Origin: an uncultured Ruminococcus sp.
GTDB taxonomy: Bacteria; Bacillota; Clostridia; Oscillospirales; Acutalibacteraceae
Assembly: GCA_902773165.1 (NCBI GenBank)
Contig: CACYDO010000289.1
Span: 1 to 8,496, forward strand
DNA: 8,496 nucleotides
Direction of reading: 5' to 3'
Part shown: positions 1 to 5,033 of the stretch, piece by piece
Layout of the letters: each line of letters begins with the position of its first letter
How positions within the stretch are numbered: the stretch's first letter is position 1
Translations under genes and position numbers: made by a program
The notes under the pieces: generated by a model
Told to the model about the DNA's origin: nothing
What the model saw: the letters and a program-made list of their open reading frames with translations, nothing else
Databases searched by the model: none

Positions 1-746
1 ACGTCCTCCTGCTCTGCAAAAGCCATTTCGAAATCGAGCTGATAGAATTCACCGGGAGAACGATCTGCTCTTGCGTCCTCATCGCGGAAGCATGGCGCGA
101 TCTGGAAATACTTGTCAAAGCCGGAAACCATAAGAAGCTGCTTGAAGATCTGCGGAGCCTGCGGAAGAGCGTAGAATTTACCCTTGTGCTTACGGCTCGG
201 AATGAGGTAATCTCTCGCGCCCTCGGGAGAAGACGTTGAAAGAATGGGGGTATTGATCTCCATAAAGCCCATCTCGGTCATCTGGCTGCGCAGGAACGAA
301 ACGATCTCGCTTCTGAGAACGATATTATCGTGATTCTTCTTATTTCTGAGATCGAGGAAACGATATTTCAGACGAACCTCTTCCTTTACGTCCTTGGCAG
401 AGGATATCTCAAACGGAAGATTCGCCTTACATCTGCCGAGAACGGTAAGGCTGTCTGTATGAACCTCGACCATACCTGTTGCGATCTTGGGGTTGATCGT
501 ATCTTCATCTCTCTTAACGACCTTGCCCGAAACTGTAACGGTGCATTCCTTATTTATATCTTTAAGTAATTCATCATCATGAACAACGACCTGAACGACG
601 CCGTACTGGTCGCGGATATCGAGGAACATTACGCCGCCGTGATCTCTGATATTCTCGACCCAGCCGGAAACTCTGACGTCTCTGCCAATGTCGCTTTCTC
701 TGAGTTCACCGCAGGTATGTGTGCGGTACTTATTTTCTCTCATCAT
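1..746 (-). CDS. aspS: Aspartyl-tRNA synthetase, N-terminal part (runs off the left edge)
   Basis: Class II aminoacyl-tRNA synthetase that charges tRNA with aspartate in the cytoplasm. The minus-strand frame is open from a double ATG (746 and 743) to the window edge, giving 248 residues of a protein usually near 590. Residues 1-110 form the OB-fold anticodon-binding domain, with GWVENIRDHGG (28-38) and FLDIRD (41-46). The linker LKYRFLDLR follows, then class II motif 1 (around EINTPIL), the PEGARDYLIPSR stretch, and motif 2 CFRDEDARADRSPGEFYQLD close to the edge. The bacterial insertion domain, motif 3 and C-terminus lie outside the window. The ribosome binding site is only moderate (AAAGGGCAGAGA before the ATG), so either ATG could be used. 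It has its own promoter at 822-850 and is divergent from the next operon. The histidine in RDHGG, where E. coli has leucine, resembles non-discriminating enzymes that also charge tRNA-Asn; this is only a hint. Identification is firm. Confidence 0.97.
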   Translation of the reverse strand, partial: MMRENKYRTHTCGELRESDIGRDVRVSGWVENIRDHGGVMFLDIRDQYGVVQVVVHDDELLKDINKECTVTVSGKVVKRDEDTINPKIATGMVEVHTDSLTVLGRCKANLPFEISSAKDVKEEVRLKYRFLDLRNKKNHDNIVLRSEIVSFLRSQMTEMGFMEINTPILSTSSPEGARDYLIPSRKHKGKFYALPQAPQIFKQLLMVSGFDKYFQIAPCFRDEDARADRSPGEFYQLDFEMAFAEQED

Positions 747-821
747 AATATCTCTGCCCTTTCATGCCTGTTTTAAGATCATTTGGGAAACATATACGCC
801 CTATGATCCGCAATTATAATT

Positions 822-850
822 ATTATACCATTTTTTGCATACACTATCAA
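822..850 (-). promoter_or_regulatory. Sigma-A type promoter of aspS
   Basis: On the minus strand the -35 box TTGATA (850-845) and a perfect -10 box TATAAT (827-822) are separated by exactly 17 bases. A TG one base before the -10 gives an extended -10. Transcription should start near 815, leaving a leader of about 70 bases before the aspS ATG. That is too short for a T-box, so no tRNA-sensing leader is expected. Confidence 0.82.
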
Positions 851-892
851 GCTTTTTTTCAGTTCCGATTATAGTTTTTGTTACCTAAAACC

Positions 893-935
893 GGTTTGCG
901 CGCCGCGAGCAGAACCTTTTTTAGTTTTTTCTTTT
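893..935 (+). terminator. Orphan terminator-like hairpin with long T tract
   Basis: GGTTTGC (893-899) can pair with GC-A-GAACC (909-916) with one bulged A, and the loop contains a further CGC/GCG pairing. It is followed directly by TTTTTT, AG, TTTTTT, C, TTTT. This has the form of an intrinsic terminator reading on the plus strand. No plus-strand gene lies upstream of it, since aspS is on the other strand. It could stop antisense transcription out of aspS, end an unseen small RNA, or be a relic. The stem is short and imperfect. Confidence 0.4.
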
Positions 936-1070
936 AGTTCTTATAAATGTGTAAATTATATAAGCCTGTTTAACAATCCTTGTAAAATGTTATGAGGAGT
1001 TCTGCCGGGATAGGTTAGTTGCTGGAAATTGTTTATTTACAATTATTTAACTGTCGAAGAATAATATGAG

Positions 1071-1141
1071 ATTCCACGGCGCGCAGACCAACTGACCATC
1101 ACGGTAAAGTAAAATCGGAACTGCCTCCGGGCGCTTGCCCG
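1071..1141 (+). repeat. 71-bp dispersed palindromic repeat, copy 1
   Basis: This segment matches 4943-5013 at 66 of 71 positions, and 54 of 55 over 1087-1141. It starts at ATTCCA, contains ACCAACTGACCATCACGG, and ends in a GC hairpin (CGGGC, loop GCTT, GCCCG at 1128-1141). The flanks beyond both ends are unrelated, so the boundaries look real. It encodes no protein. It resembles REP-like elements or very small non-autonomous mobile repeats; the family is not one I can name. Confidence 0.85.
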
Positions 1142-1151
1142 CCGCCGGGGG

Positions 1152-1180
1152 TTGTATAAATTGGAGAAAAATTGTATAAT
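1152..1180 (+). promoter_or_regulatory. Probable sigma-A promoter for the plus-strand operon
   Basis: A -35 box TTGTAT (1152-1157) and a perfect -10 box TATAAT (1175-1180) are separated by 17 bases. The start would be near 1187, giving a leader of about 230 bases before the DUF218 gene. It is the best plus-strand promoter I see upstream of that gene. It lies directly after repeat copy 1 and within an inverted repeat, so it might belong to a repeat element that has been co-opted. Confidence 0.55.
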
Positions 1181-1223
1181 AGGAGTAGATGTTACTAATG
1201 TGGCAATTAAATAATCCAATTTA
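1157..1223. repeat. AT-rich inverted repeat around the promoter
   Basis: TAAATTGGA (1157-1165) is the exact reverse complement of TCCAATTTA (1215-1223). A second inner pair, AATTG (1170-1174) and CAATT (1204-1208), lines up with it. The 67-bp unit could form a long imperfect hairpin or be the termini of a miniature element. In AT-rich DNA part of this could be chance. Confidence 0.45.
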
Positions 1224-1250
1224 GCGACCATCGTAAAAATGTTACGTGAA

Positions 1251-1284
1251 GCTCTGCCAGAGTGCAGGTGACGCGCAGCGCCAC
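1251..1284 (+). other. Two adjacent GC-rich stem-loops in the operon leader
   Basis: The first hairpin pairs CTCT (1252-1255) with AGAG (1259-1262). The second pairs GTG (1268-1270) with CAC (1282-1284) and CGC (1272-1274) with GCG (1278-1280), with one A-C mismatch. They lie between the proposed promoter and the DUF218 gene and so would be in its leader RNA. I recognise no known riboswitch. They may form one folded unit with the next hairpin. Confidence 0.4.
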
Positions 1285-1291
1285 GCATTAA

Positions 1292-1327
1292 AAGCCCCCT
1301 TCCCTTCGGAGGGAACGAAGGAGGCTT
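1292..1327. repeat. Strong CCTTC/GAAGG stem-loop, repeat-like
   Basis: AAGCC (1292-1296) pairs with GGCTT (1323-1327), CCT (1298-1300) with AGG (1319-1321) and TCCCT (1301-1305) with AGGGA (1310-1314), closed by the loop TCGG. There is one C-A mismatch and a four-base bulge. It is not followed by a T tract in either direction, so it is not a simple intrinsic terminator. Hairpins of this composition are common as dispersed intergenic repeats in gut Clostridia, from general familiarity; this one has no second copy in the window. Confidence 0.5.
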
Positions 1328-1419
1328 AGGGTAGGTTGTGCTGCGAAAGCGAAGAGAAGATTTGTCTATGAACGATTATTTAGTTGCCGAAGTAATGAGG
1401 AAAGGGAAGGAAAGCCTTT

Positions 1420-2184
1420 ATGGAAATCGTATTTGTTTTGTTGGGAGCGTTCTTTTCGGTTTTGTTCGCATTGTTTTTTCTGCCTGTTTTCGGAAATGTC
1501 CTGAATATCGGAAATATTGTCGGAATGATCTTCTGCGCTGTTATGGCGCTTGCTTTGTTCGGTCATAAAAAAGTCGGCAAGGCTGCCGCGGCGATGAAGG
1601 AGCATGCAGTCGGTAAGATCATCGTTTACGCCGTACCCGTTTTATTTATTATCGGTATAATTTACGTTGGTTTTCTTACATCGCTGATAATTACAGCCGA
1701 TAAAACAGAGCCTGAGCCGAATGCGACCGTCATCGTGCTTGGCTGTCAGGTTCGCGGAGATCACCCGTCGCTCATGCTGCTCCAGCGAATACATACTGCG
1801 GAGGAATACCTCAGCTCTCACCCAGACGCCGTGTGTATCGTTTCGGGAGGAAAGGGCAGCGACGAACAGATAAGCGAAGCTCAGTGTATGTTCGAGTACC
1901 TTACGGAAATGGGTGTCTCAGAAGACAGGATAATCATGGAGGACAGATCGACAAATACCGTAGAAAATATCGCTTACAGCAAGGAATTTATCGAGCAGCG
2001 CGGTCTTTCCGAAAATACCGCGATCGTCACCGATATTTTTCACGAATACCGCGCTTCTCAGATAGTAAAAAACGCCGGTCTTTCCTTCGGAGGAGTCCCT
2101 GCCGACGTTTCCTGGTATCTGCTCCCTACATTTTACGTTCGCGAGCTTATCGCGATAACCGCAACATTTGTCGGATTGGCGTAG
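1420..2184 (+). CDS. DUF218 (YdcF/ElyC/SanA-like) membrane protein
   Basis: A 254-residue protein with hydrophobic segments at about 2-24, 28-48 and 64-92, then a DUF218 domain from about 103 to the end. Family signatures are visible: VIVLGCQV (104-111), LLQRIHTAEEY (120-130), SGGKGSDEQISEA (142-154), EDRSTNTVENI (174-184) and TDIFHEYRASQI (204-215). DUF218 proteins such as SanA and ElyC are linked to envelope integrity and peptidoglycan or lipid-carrier metabolism, but the reaction is not settled, so no precise function is claimed. The domain is probably outside the membrane. The start is well fixed: an in-frame stop lies at 1396-1398, and this is the only ATG after it, with a GGAAGG-type ribosome binding site about 9 bases upstream. 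It is probably the first gene of the operon, 99 bases before pncC. A lysozyme in the same operon fits an envelope role. Confidence 0.88.
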   Translation: MEIVFVLLGAFFSVLFALFFLPVFGNVLNIGNIVGMIFCAVMALALFGHKKVGKAAAAMKEHAVGKIIVYAVPVLFIIGIIYVGFLTSLIITADKTEPEPNATVIVLGCQVRGDHPSLMLLQRIHTAEEYLSSHPDAVCIVSGGKGSDEQISEAQCMFEYLTEMGVSEDRIIMEDRSTNTVENIAYSKEFIEQRGLSENTAIVTDIFHEYRASQIVKNAGLSFGGVPADVSWYLLPTFYVRELIAITATFVGLA

Positions 2185-2240
2185 GCTGTGGGAATGAGGA
2201 ATCAGCATTTCCGAAAAAATATGGAGTATTGAGCTTAAGG

Positions 2241-2260
2241 AACGGCAAATAACGGCAAAT
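2241..2260. repeat. Exact tandem duplication of a 10-bp unit
   Basis: AACGGCAAAT occurs twice head to tail just before the pncC ribosome binding site. It could be slippage or a binding site for a regulator; nothing else supports the second option. Confidence 0.6.
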
Positions 2261-2283
2261 TATAATGATTATGAGGTGTAATT

Positions 2284-2772
2284 ATGTCAGTACAAAATGA
2301 ACTTGTAGATTTGTTAAAGAAAAATCAAATGACGATATCCAGCGCCGAAAGCTGTACGGGCGGAATGATATCGCAGATGATAACGGACGTTTCGGGAGCA
2401 AGCGAGGTTTTTGAGCTTGGCGTTTGCTCATATTCAAACAGAATAAAAATAAATATCCTCGGCGTCCCGAAAAGCGTTATAGACGAACACACCGAGGTCA
2501 GCACGCAGTGCGCAGAGGAAATGGCGATCGGCGTAATGAGGCTTTCCGGCTCGGATATTTCCGTAAGCACAACCGGTATCGCAGGCCCTTCCGGCGGAAC
2601 AGCTGAAAACCCGGTCGGAACTGTTTATTTAGCCCTTGCCGCAGACGGCGCGGTTATTTCCGAGAGAAAAAATTTCAACGAAGACGGCTGCAATGACAGA
2701 GCGGTTATCCGCAGACGCTGTGCAGAATACGCCCTCACAATGGCGATAGATTATATTAAAAGAATTTCATGA
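2284..2772 (+). CDS. pncC: Nicotinamide-nucleotide amidase, stand-alone CinA C-terminal domain (PncC family)
   Basis: A 162-residue protein covering the whole CinA C-terminal domain and nothing else. PncC enzymes deamidate nicotinamide mononucleotide to nicotinic acid mononucleotide in the cytoplasm, recycling NMN (for example from NAD-dependent DNA ligase) into NAD synthesis. Visible motifs are SAESCTGG (20-27), a YSN turn (50-52), the glycine-rich STTGIAGPSGGT (95-106), NPVGTVY (109-115) and DRAVIRRR (138-145). The last corresponds to the family's usual RxxIR segment, here in a slightly diverged context (GCNDRAVIR). The ribosome binding site GAGGTG (2273-2278) is 5 bases from the ATG, and an in-frame TGA at 2272-2274 rules out a longer start. 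The N-terminal MoCF-like domain of full CinA is absent and cannot be fused upstream. The gene lies between the DUF218 gene and the rRNA methyltransferase gene, 29 bases before the latter. A competence-related role is possible only by name. Confidence 0.92.
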   Translation: MSVQNELVDLLKKNQMTISSAESCTGGMISQMITDVSGASEVFELGVCSYSNRIKINILGVPKSVIDEHTEVSTQCAEEMAIGVMRLSGSDISVSTTGIAGPSGGTAENPVGTVYLALAADGAVISERKNFNEDGCNDRAVIRRRCAEYALTMAIDYIKRIS

Positions 2773-2801
2773 TAAATAGCTCGAGAATTGGAGAATGATG
2801 T

Positions 2802-4076
2802 ATGGGCAAGACCCCTGTTGTTTATCGAAAAAAAGAACAAGTTATAGACGCGGCAGAAAATTCCGTTACGAATAAAGTTGAACGGAACCGCCTCCGGGCG
2901 CCTGCCCGGTCTGACCGCTGCGAAATAAAGAAAAAATGCGGTGCGTGTCAGCTTTCGAATATGGACTACGAACGTCAGCTCAAATTCAAACAGGCGGCTG
3001 CCGTAAAAATGCTGAAACGCTTCGGTCATGTCGAAGAGATCATCGGCATGGAAACGCCGTACAACTACCGCTGCAAGGCGCAGTACGCTGTGCGTTCCTC
3101 CGGCGGCAAGGCAGTTACGGGAGTTTATCAGTCGTCAACCGGCGGCACAGCCGTTACAGACAGCTGCTATCTTAACGATGAGCTTTCAAACAGGATAGTA
3201 AAGTATCTGCGCAAGCTTGTCAACGAGCTGAAAATTCCGCCGTATAACCCAAAAACCGGCAAAGGCGTTCTGCGCCATATTATGATAAGAAACAGCGCCC
3301 ACACGGGCGAATATATGGTCGTTCTTGTATGCCGTGACGATTACATTAAAAATGAAGAGAAGCTTGTTAAGCGCCTGTGTGAAAAATTTTCCGAGATAAG
3401 CACAGTCGTTCTTAACGTAAGCAAAAGCGCAAAAATGACTCTCGGCTCGCGTGAACGTGTGCTTTTCGGCAGCGGTACGATCGAGGATATTCTTTGCGGC
3501 AAGCGCTTCCGGATTTCGGCGCGTTCTTTTTATCAAGTCAACCCCGTACAAACGGAAATTTTGTACAATACTGCAATAAAATTCGCCGGGCTTACTGGCA
3601 GCGAGCGGCTCCTTGACGCTTACTGCGGAACCGGTACGATAGGACTTTGCGCCGCTGATAACGTCAGCGCCATCGTAGGTGCGGAGCTTAATTCCGAAGC
3701 AGTCAAGGACGCACGAAAAAACGCAGCGCTCAACGGAATCGAAAACGCCGTGTACTACGAAGCCGATTCTGCTGAATATATGCGCAAAGCCGTAAGAAAC
3801 GGTGAAAAATTCGACGTTGTATTCACCGACCCGCCGCGCGCAGGGTGCAGCCGGACTTTTCTTGAAGCGCTTGCTGTATGCGCGCCGCAAAGAATCGTAT
3901 ACGTTTCCTGCAACCCCGAAACGCTTGCAAGAGATCTCGGTTTTCTCGTTAAAAACGGCTATAAGGTAAATCGCATACAGCCCGTGGATATGTTTCCGCA
4001 CACACGGCATATCGAAACTGTCGTGCTGCTGACAAAAAAGCAGCACAGCAAAAATGCCGCATTTGGAGATCATTAA
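2802..4076 (+). CDS. rlmD: 23S rRNA (uracil-5)-methyltransferase, RlmD/RumA family, without a TRAM domain
   Basis: SAM-dependent methylation of a uracil C5, most likely in 23S rRNA; which uridine (U1939 or U747 type) cannot be told from the sequence, and the symbol is by family. The iron-sulfur ligands appear as C40-x5-C46-x2-C49 plus C122. The catalytic domain shows FYQVNPVQTEILY (243-255), SAM motif I LDAYCGTGTIGL (271-282), FTDPPRAG (341-348), YVSCNPETLARD (367-378) with the nucleophile Cys370, and HIETVVLL (403-410) with the probable base Glu405. At 424 residues it is complete from the cluster onwards. The N-terminal TRAM RNA-binding domain is missing. This is not a frameshift: a stop codon at 2796-2798 lies two codons before the ATG and pncC ends just upstream. 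GGAGAA (2790-2795) is 6 bases from the ATG. Residues 24-36 are encoded by a diverged copy of the dispersed repeat. The stop overlaps the next start by one base. Confidence 0.93.
   Translation: MGKTPVVYRKKEQVIDAAENSVTNKVERNRLRAPARSDRCEIKKKCGACQLSNMDYERQLKFKQAAAVKMLKRFGHVEEIIGMETPYNYRCKAQYAVRSSGGKAVTGVYQSSTGGTAVTDSCYLNDELSNRIVKYLRKLVNELKIPPYNPKTGKGVLRHIMIRNSAHTGEYMVVLVCRDDYIKNEEKLVKRLCEKFSEISTVVLNVSKSAKMTLGSRERVLFGSGTIEDILCGKRFRISARSFYQVNPVQTEILYNTAIKFAGLTGSERLLDAYCGTGTIGLCAADNVSAIVGAELNSEAVKDARKNAALNGIENAVYYEADSAEYMRKAVRNGEKFDVVFTDPPRAGCSRTFLEALAVCAPQRIVYVSCNPETLARDLGFLVKNGYKVNRIQPVDMFPHTRHIETVVLLTKKQHSKNAAFGDH
2873..2909 (+). repeat. Diverged, in-frame partial copy of the dispersed repeat inside the rlmD-family gene
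   Basis: About 32 of 38 aligned positions match the 3' half of the 71-bp repeat, including TAAAGT at the start and a perfect hairpin CCGGGC, loop GCCT, GCCCGG (2894-2909) at the end. Over 2883-2908 it matches copy 1 at 24 of 26 positions. It is read as residues 25-36 (KVERNRLRAPAR), a basic stretch before the first cluster cysteine. Confidence 0.7.
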
Positions 4077-4813
4077 TGAAAAGAAAAATTATAATTACTA
4101 TTTCAATTGCCGCCGTTATTTTGCTCGGAGCGTTGGCAGTGTCCGTATATGTCGGCATAATTCAGATAAATAATCCGTCAAAAGAGCAATATCCCATAAG
4201 GGGCGTTGACGTATCCTCTTATCAGGGCGAAATCGACTGGAGCGTGCTTTCACAGCAGGACGTTAATTTTGCGTTTATCAAAGCTACGGAAGGCTCGTCA
4301 TATACAGATGAATATTTTTATAACAACTGGGATATGGCGGCGAAAACCGATCTGAGGGTCGGCGCGTATCACTTTTTCAGCTTTGAATCAGACGGAAAAG
4401 CTCAGGCGGAAAATTTCTGCAATGCCGTTTCGCCGACTAAAAATATGCTGCCGCCTGTTGTTGACGCAGAGCCTTACGGAGAGTGCGATCTGAATGACAG
4501 CAACAAAGAGGCAATAACAAAAGATCTGACAGACTGGCTTATAATTGTCGAGGAAAAGTACGGTGTCTGTCCGATAATCTACACAACAGAGCAATATTAC
4601 AATGAATGGATCGGAGAATCCTTCCCTCAATATGATATCTGGATACGCAGCGTTTACGGAAATCCTTCTAAAGATATCAAGTGGACGTTCTGGCAGTATT
4701 CCAACCGATTCCGTCTTAAAGGTTACGATGGCGAGGAAAAATACATAGATATGAATCTGTTCAATGGAACGACTGAGGAGTTTTACGATTACGGAAAACC
4801 GCAGTCAAGATAA
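4076..4813 (+). CDS. Membrane-anchored GH25 family lysozyme (N-acetylmuramidase)
   Basis: A 245-residue protein with a short basic N-terminus, one hydrophobic segment (about 5-27) acting as signal anchor or signal peptide, then a complete GH25 domain from about residue 41 to 235. GH25 enzymes cleave the beta-1,4 bond between N-acetylmuramic acid and N-acetylglucosamine in peptidoglycan, so it should act outside the membrane. The family's acidic residues are present: Asp45 in GVDVSSYQG, Asp130 and Glu132 in VVDAEPYG, and Asp225 in YIDMNLFNG. FAFIKATEG (65-73), GAYHFFSF (96-103) and WTFWQYSN (203-210) are also typical. No cell-wall-binding repeats are attached. The start ATG shares its A with the TAA stop of the methyltransferase gene (TAATG), with GGAG at 4065-4068, implying translational coupling. 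Likely roles are cell-wall remodelling or turnover rather than phage lysis, since no holin or phage genes are nearby. It is the last gene of the operon, before a strong terminator. Confidence 0.94.
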   Translation: MKRKIIITISIAAVILLGALAVSVYVGIIQINNPSKEQYPIRGVDVSSYQGEIDWSVLSQQDVNFAFIKATEGSSYTDEYFYNNWDMAAKTDLRVGAYHFFSFESDGKAQAENFCNAVSPTKNMLPPVVDAEPYGECDLNDSNKEAITKDLTDWLIIVEEKYGVCPIIYTTEQYYNEWIGESFPQYDIWIRSVYGNPSKDIKWTFWQYSNRFRLKGYDGEEKYIDMNLFNGTTEEFYDYGKPQSR

Positions 4814-4817
4814 AAAT

Positions 4818-4855
4818 AACGGGTAAGAGAAGCTTTACATTTTCTCTTACCCGTT
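4818..4855. terminator. Bidirectional intrinsic terminator between convergent operons
   Basis: A perfect 14-bp stem pairs 4818-4831 with 4842-4855 around a 10-base loop. On the plus strand it is followed by TTTGCTATTTTT, and on the minus strand by TTATTTTTATC. It lies 5 bases after the GH25 stop and about 180 bases beyond the tex stop, so it can serve both operons, most clearly the plus-strand one. Confidence 0.87.
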
Positions 4856-4864
4856 TGCTATTTT

Positions 4865-4896
4865 TAATGCGGAATGCATAATTCGTAATGCGGAAT
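4865..4896. repeat. Short direct repeat TAATGCGGAAT (two copies)
   Basis: The 11-base unit occurs at 4865-4875 and 4886-4896, separated by GCATAATTCG. Strings of this ATTCCGCATTA type are common intergenic filler in gut Clostridia, from general familiarity. No function is assigned. Confidence 0.55.
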
Positions 4897-4942
4897 TAGT
4901 TGTACATAATATAGAATAAACTGCCGCAGTTAAAACTTTTAC

Positions 4943-5014
4943 ATTCCAAGACGCGGAAACCAACTGACCATCACGGTAAAGTAAAATCGGAACTGCCCCC
5001 GGGCGCTTGCCCGG
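4943..5014 (+). repeat. 71-bp dispersed palindromic repeat, copy 2
   Basis: Same orientation as copy 1 and 66 of 71 matching over 4943-5013. The terminal hairpin is perfect here: CCGGGC (4999-5004), loop GCTT, GCCCGG (5009-5014). It lies about 20 bases past the tex stop codon, so the hairpin will be in the tex 3' untranslated RNA. No T tract follows it directly on the minus strand, so it is not a typical terminator, though it could stabilise the mRNA end. Confidence 0.85.
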
Positions 5015-5033
5015 AACTTTGTGCTGTGTTCTC

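Larger units (their letters stand above)
747..1419. other. Structured intergenic region between divergent aspS and the plus-strand operon
   Basis: These 673 bases hold no convincing protein gene on either strand; the open frames present are short and match no recognisable family. From left to right the region holds the aspS leader and promoter (747-850), a diverged repeat fragment (860-870), a terminator-like hairpin (893-935), an AT-rich stretch with nothing recognised (936-1070), a 71-bp dispersed repeat (1071-1141), a plus-strand promoter inside an inverted repeat (1152-1223), three hairpins in a row (1251-1327) and the ribosome binding site of the DUF218 gene (about 1401-1410). Confidence 0.7.

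Noticed and set aside
330..776. Two short plus-strand open frames (79 and 65 codons)
   Set aside because: Both lie antisense to aspS or its leader, and the aspS translation on the minus strand is unmistakable.
747..821. T-box leader upstream of aspS
   Set aside because: The strong promoter leaves only about 70 bases of leader, and no T-box sequence or terminator/antiterminator pair is visible.
1189..1224. 11-residue leader peptide after an AGGAG sequence
   Set aside because: The AGGAG is only 3 bases from the ATG and about 12 from the next in-frame ATG, the predicted transcript would begin within it, and the peptide has no run of regulatory codons.
1043..1288. 81-codon minus-strand open frame in the intergenic region
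   Set aside because: It runs through the 71-bp repeat, the inverted repeat and the hairpins and has no family resemblance or good ribosome binding site; probably chance.
2261..2266. TATAAT as a promoter for pncC
   Set aside because: No suitable -35 box lies 16-18 bases upstream, and the start site would fall within the ribosome binding site.
3186..4073. 295-codon open frame on the minus strand
   Set aside because: It lies wholly antisense to the methyltransferase gene, whose motifs are all intact, and its product resembles no family; it is a shadow frame.
4076..4813. GH25 lysozyme as part of a prophage
   Set aside because: No holin, tail, integrase or other phage genes are present, it has a membrane anchor, and it is embedded in a housekeeping operon.
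4999..5014. Repeat copy 2 hairpin as the tex terminator
   Set aside because: On the minus strand the T-rich stretch begins only after about ten more bases, and the hairpin belongs to a dispersed repeat found elsewhere; the 4818-4855 hairpin is a better terminator.
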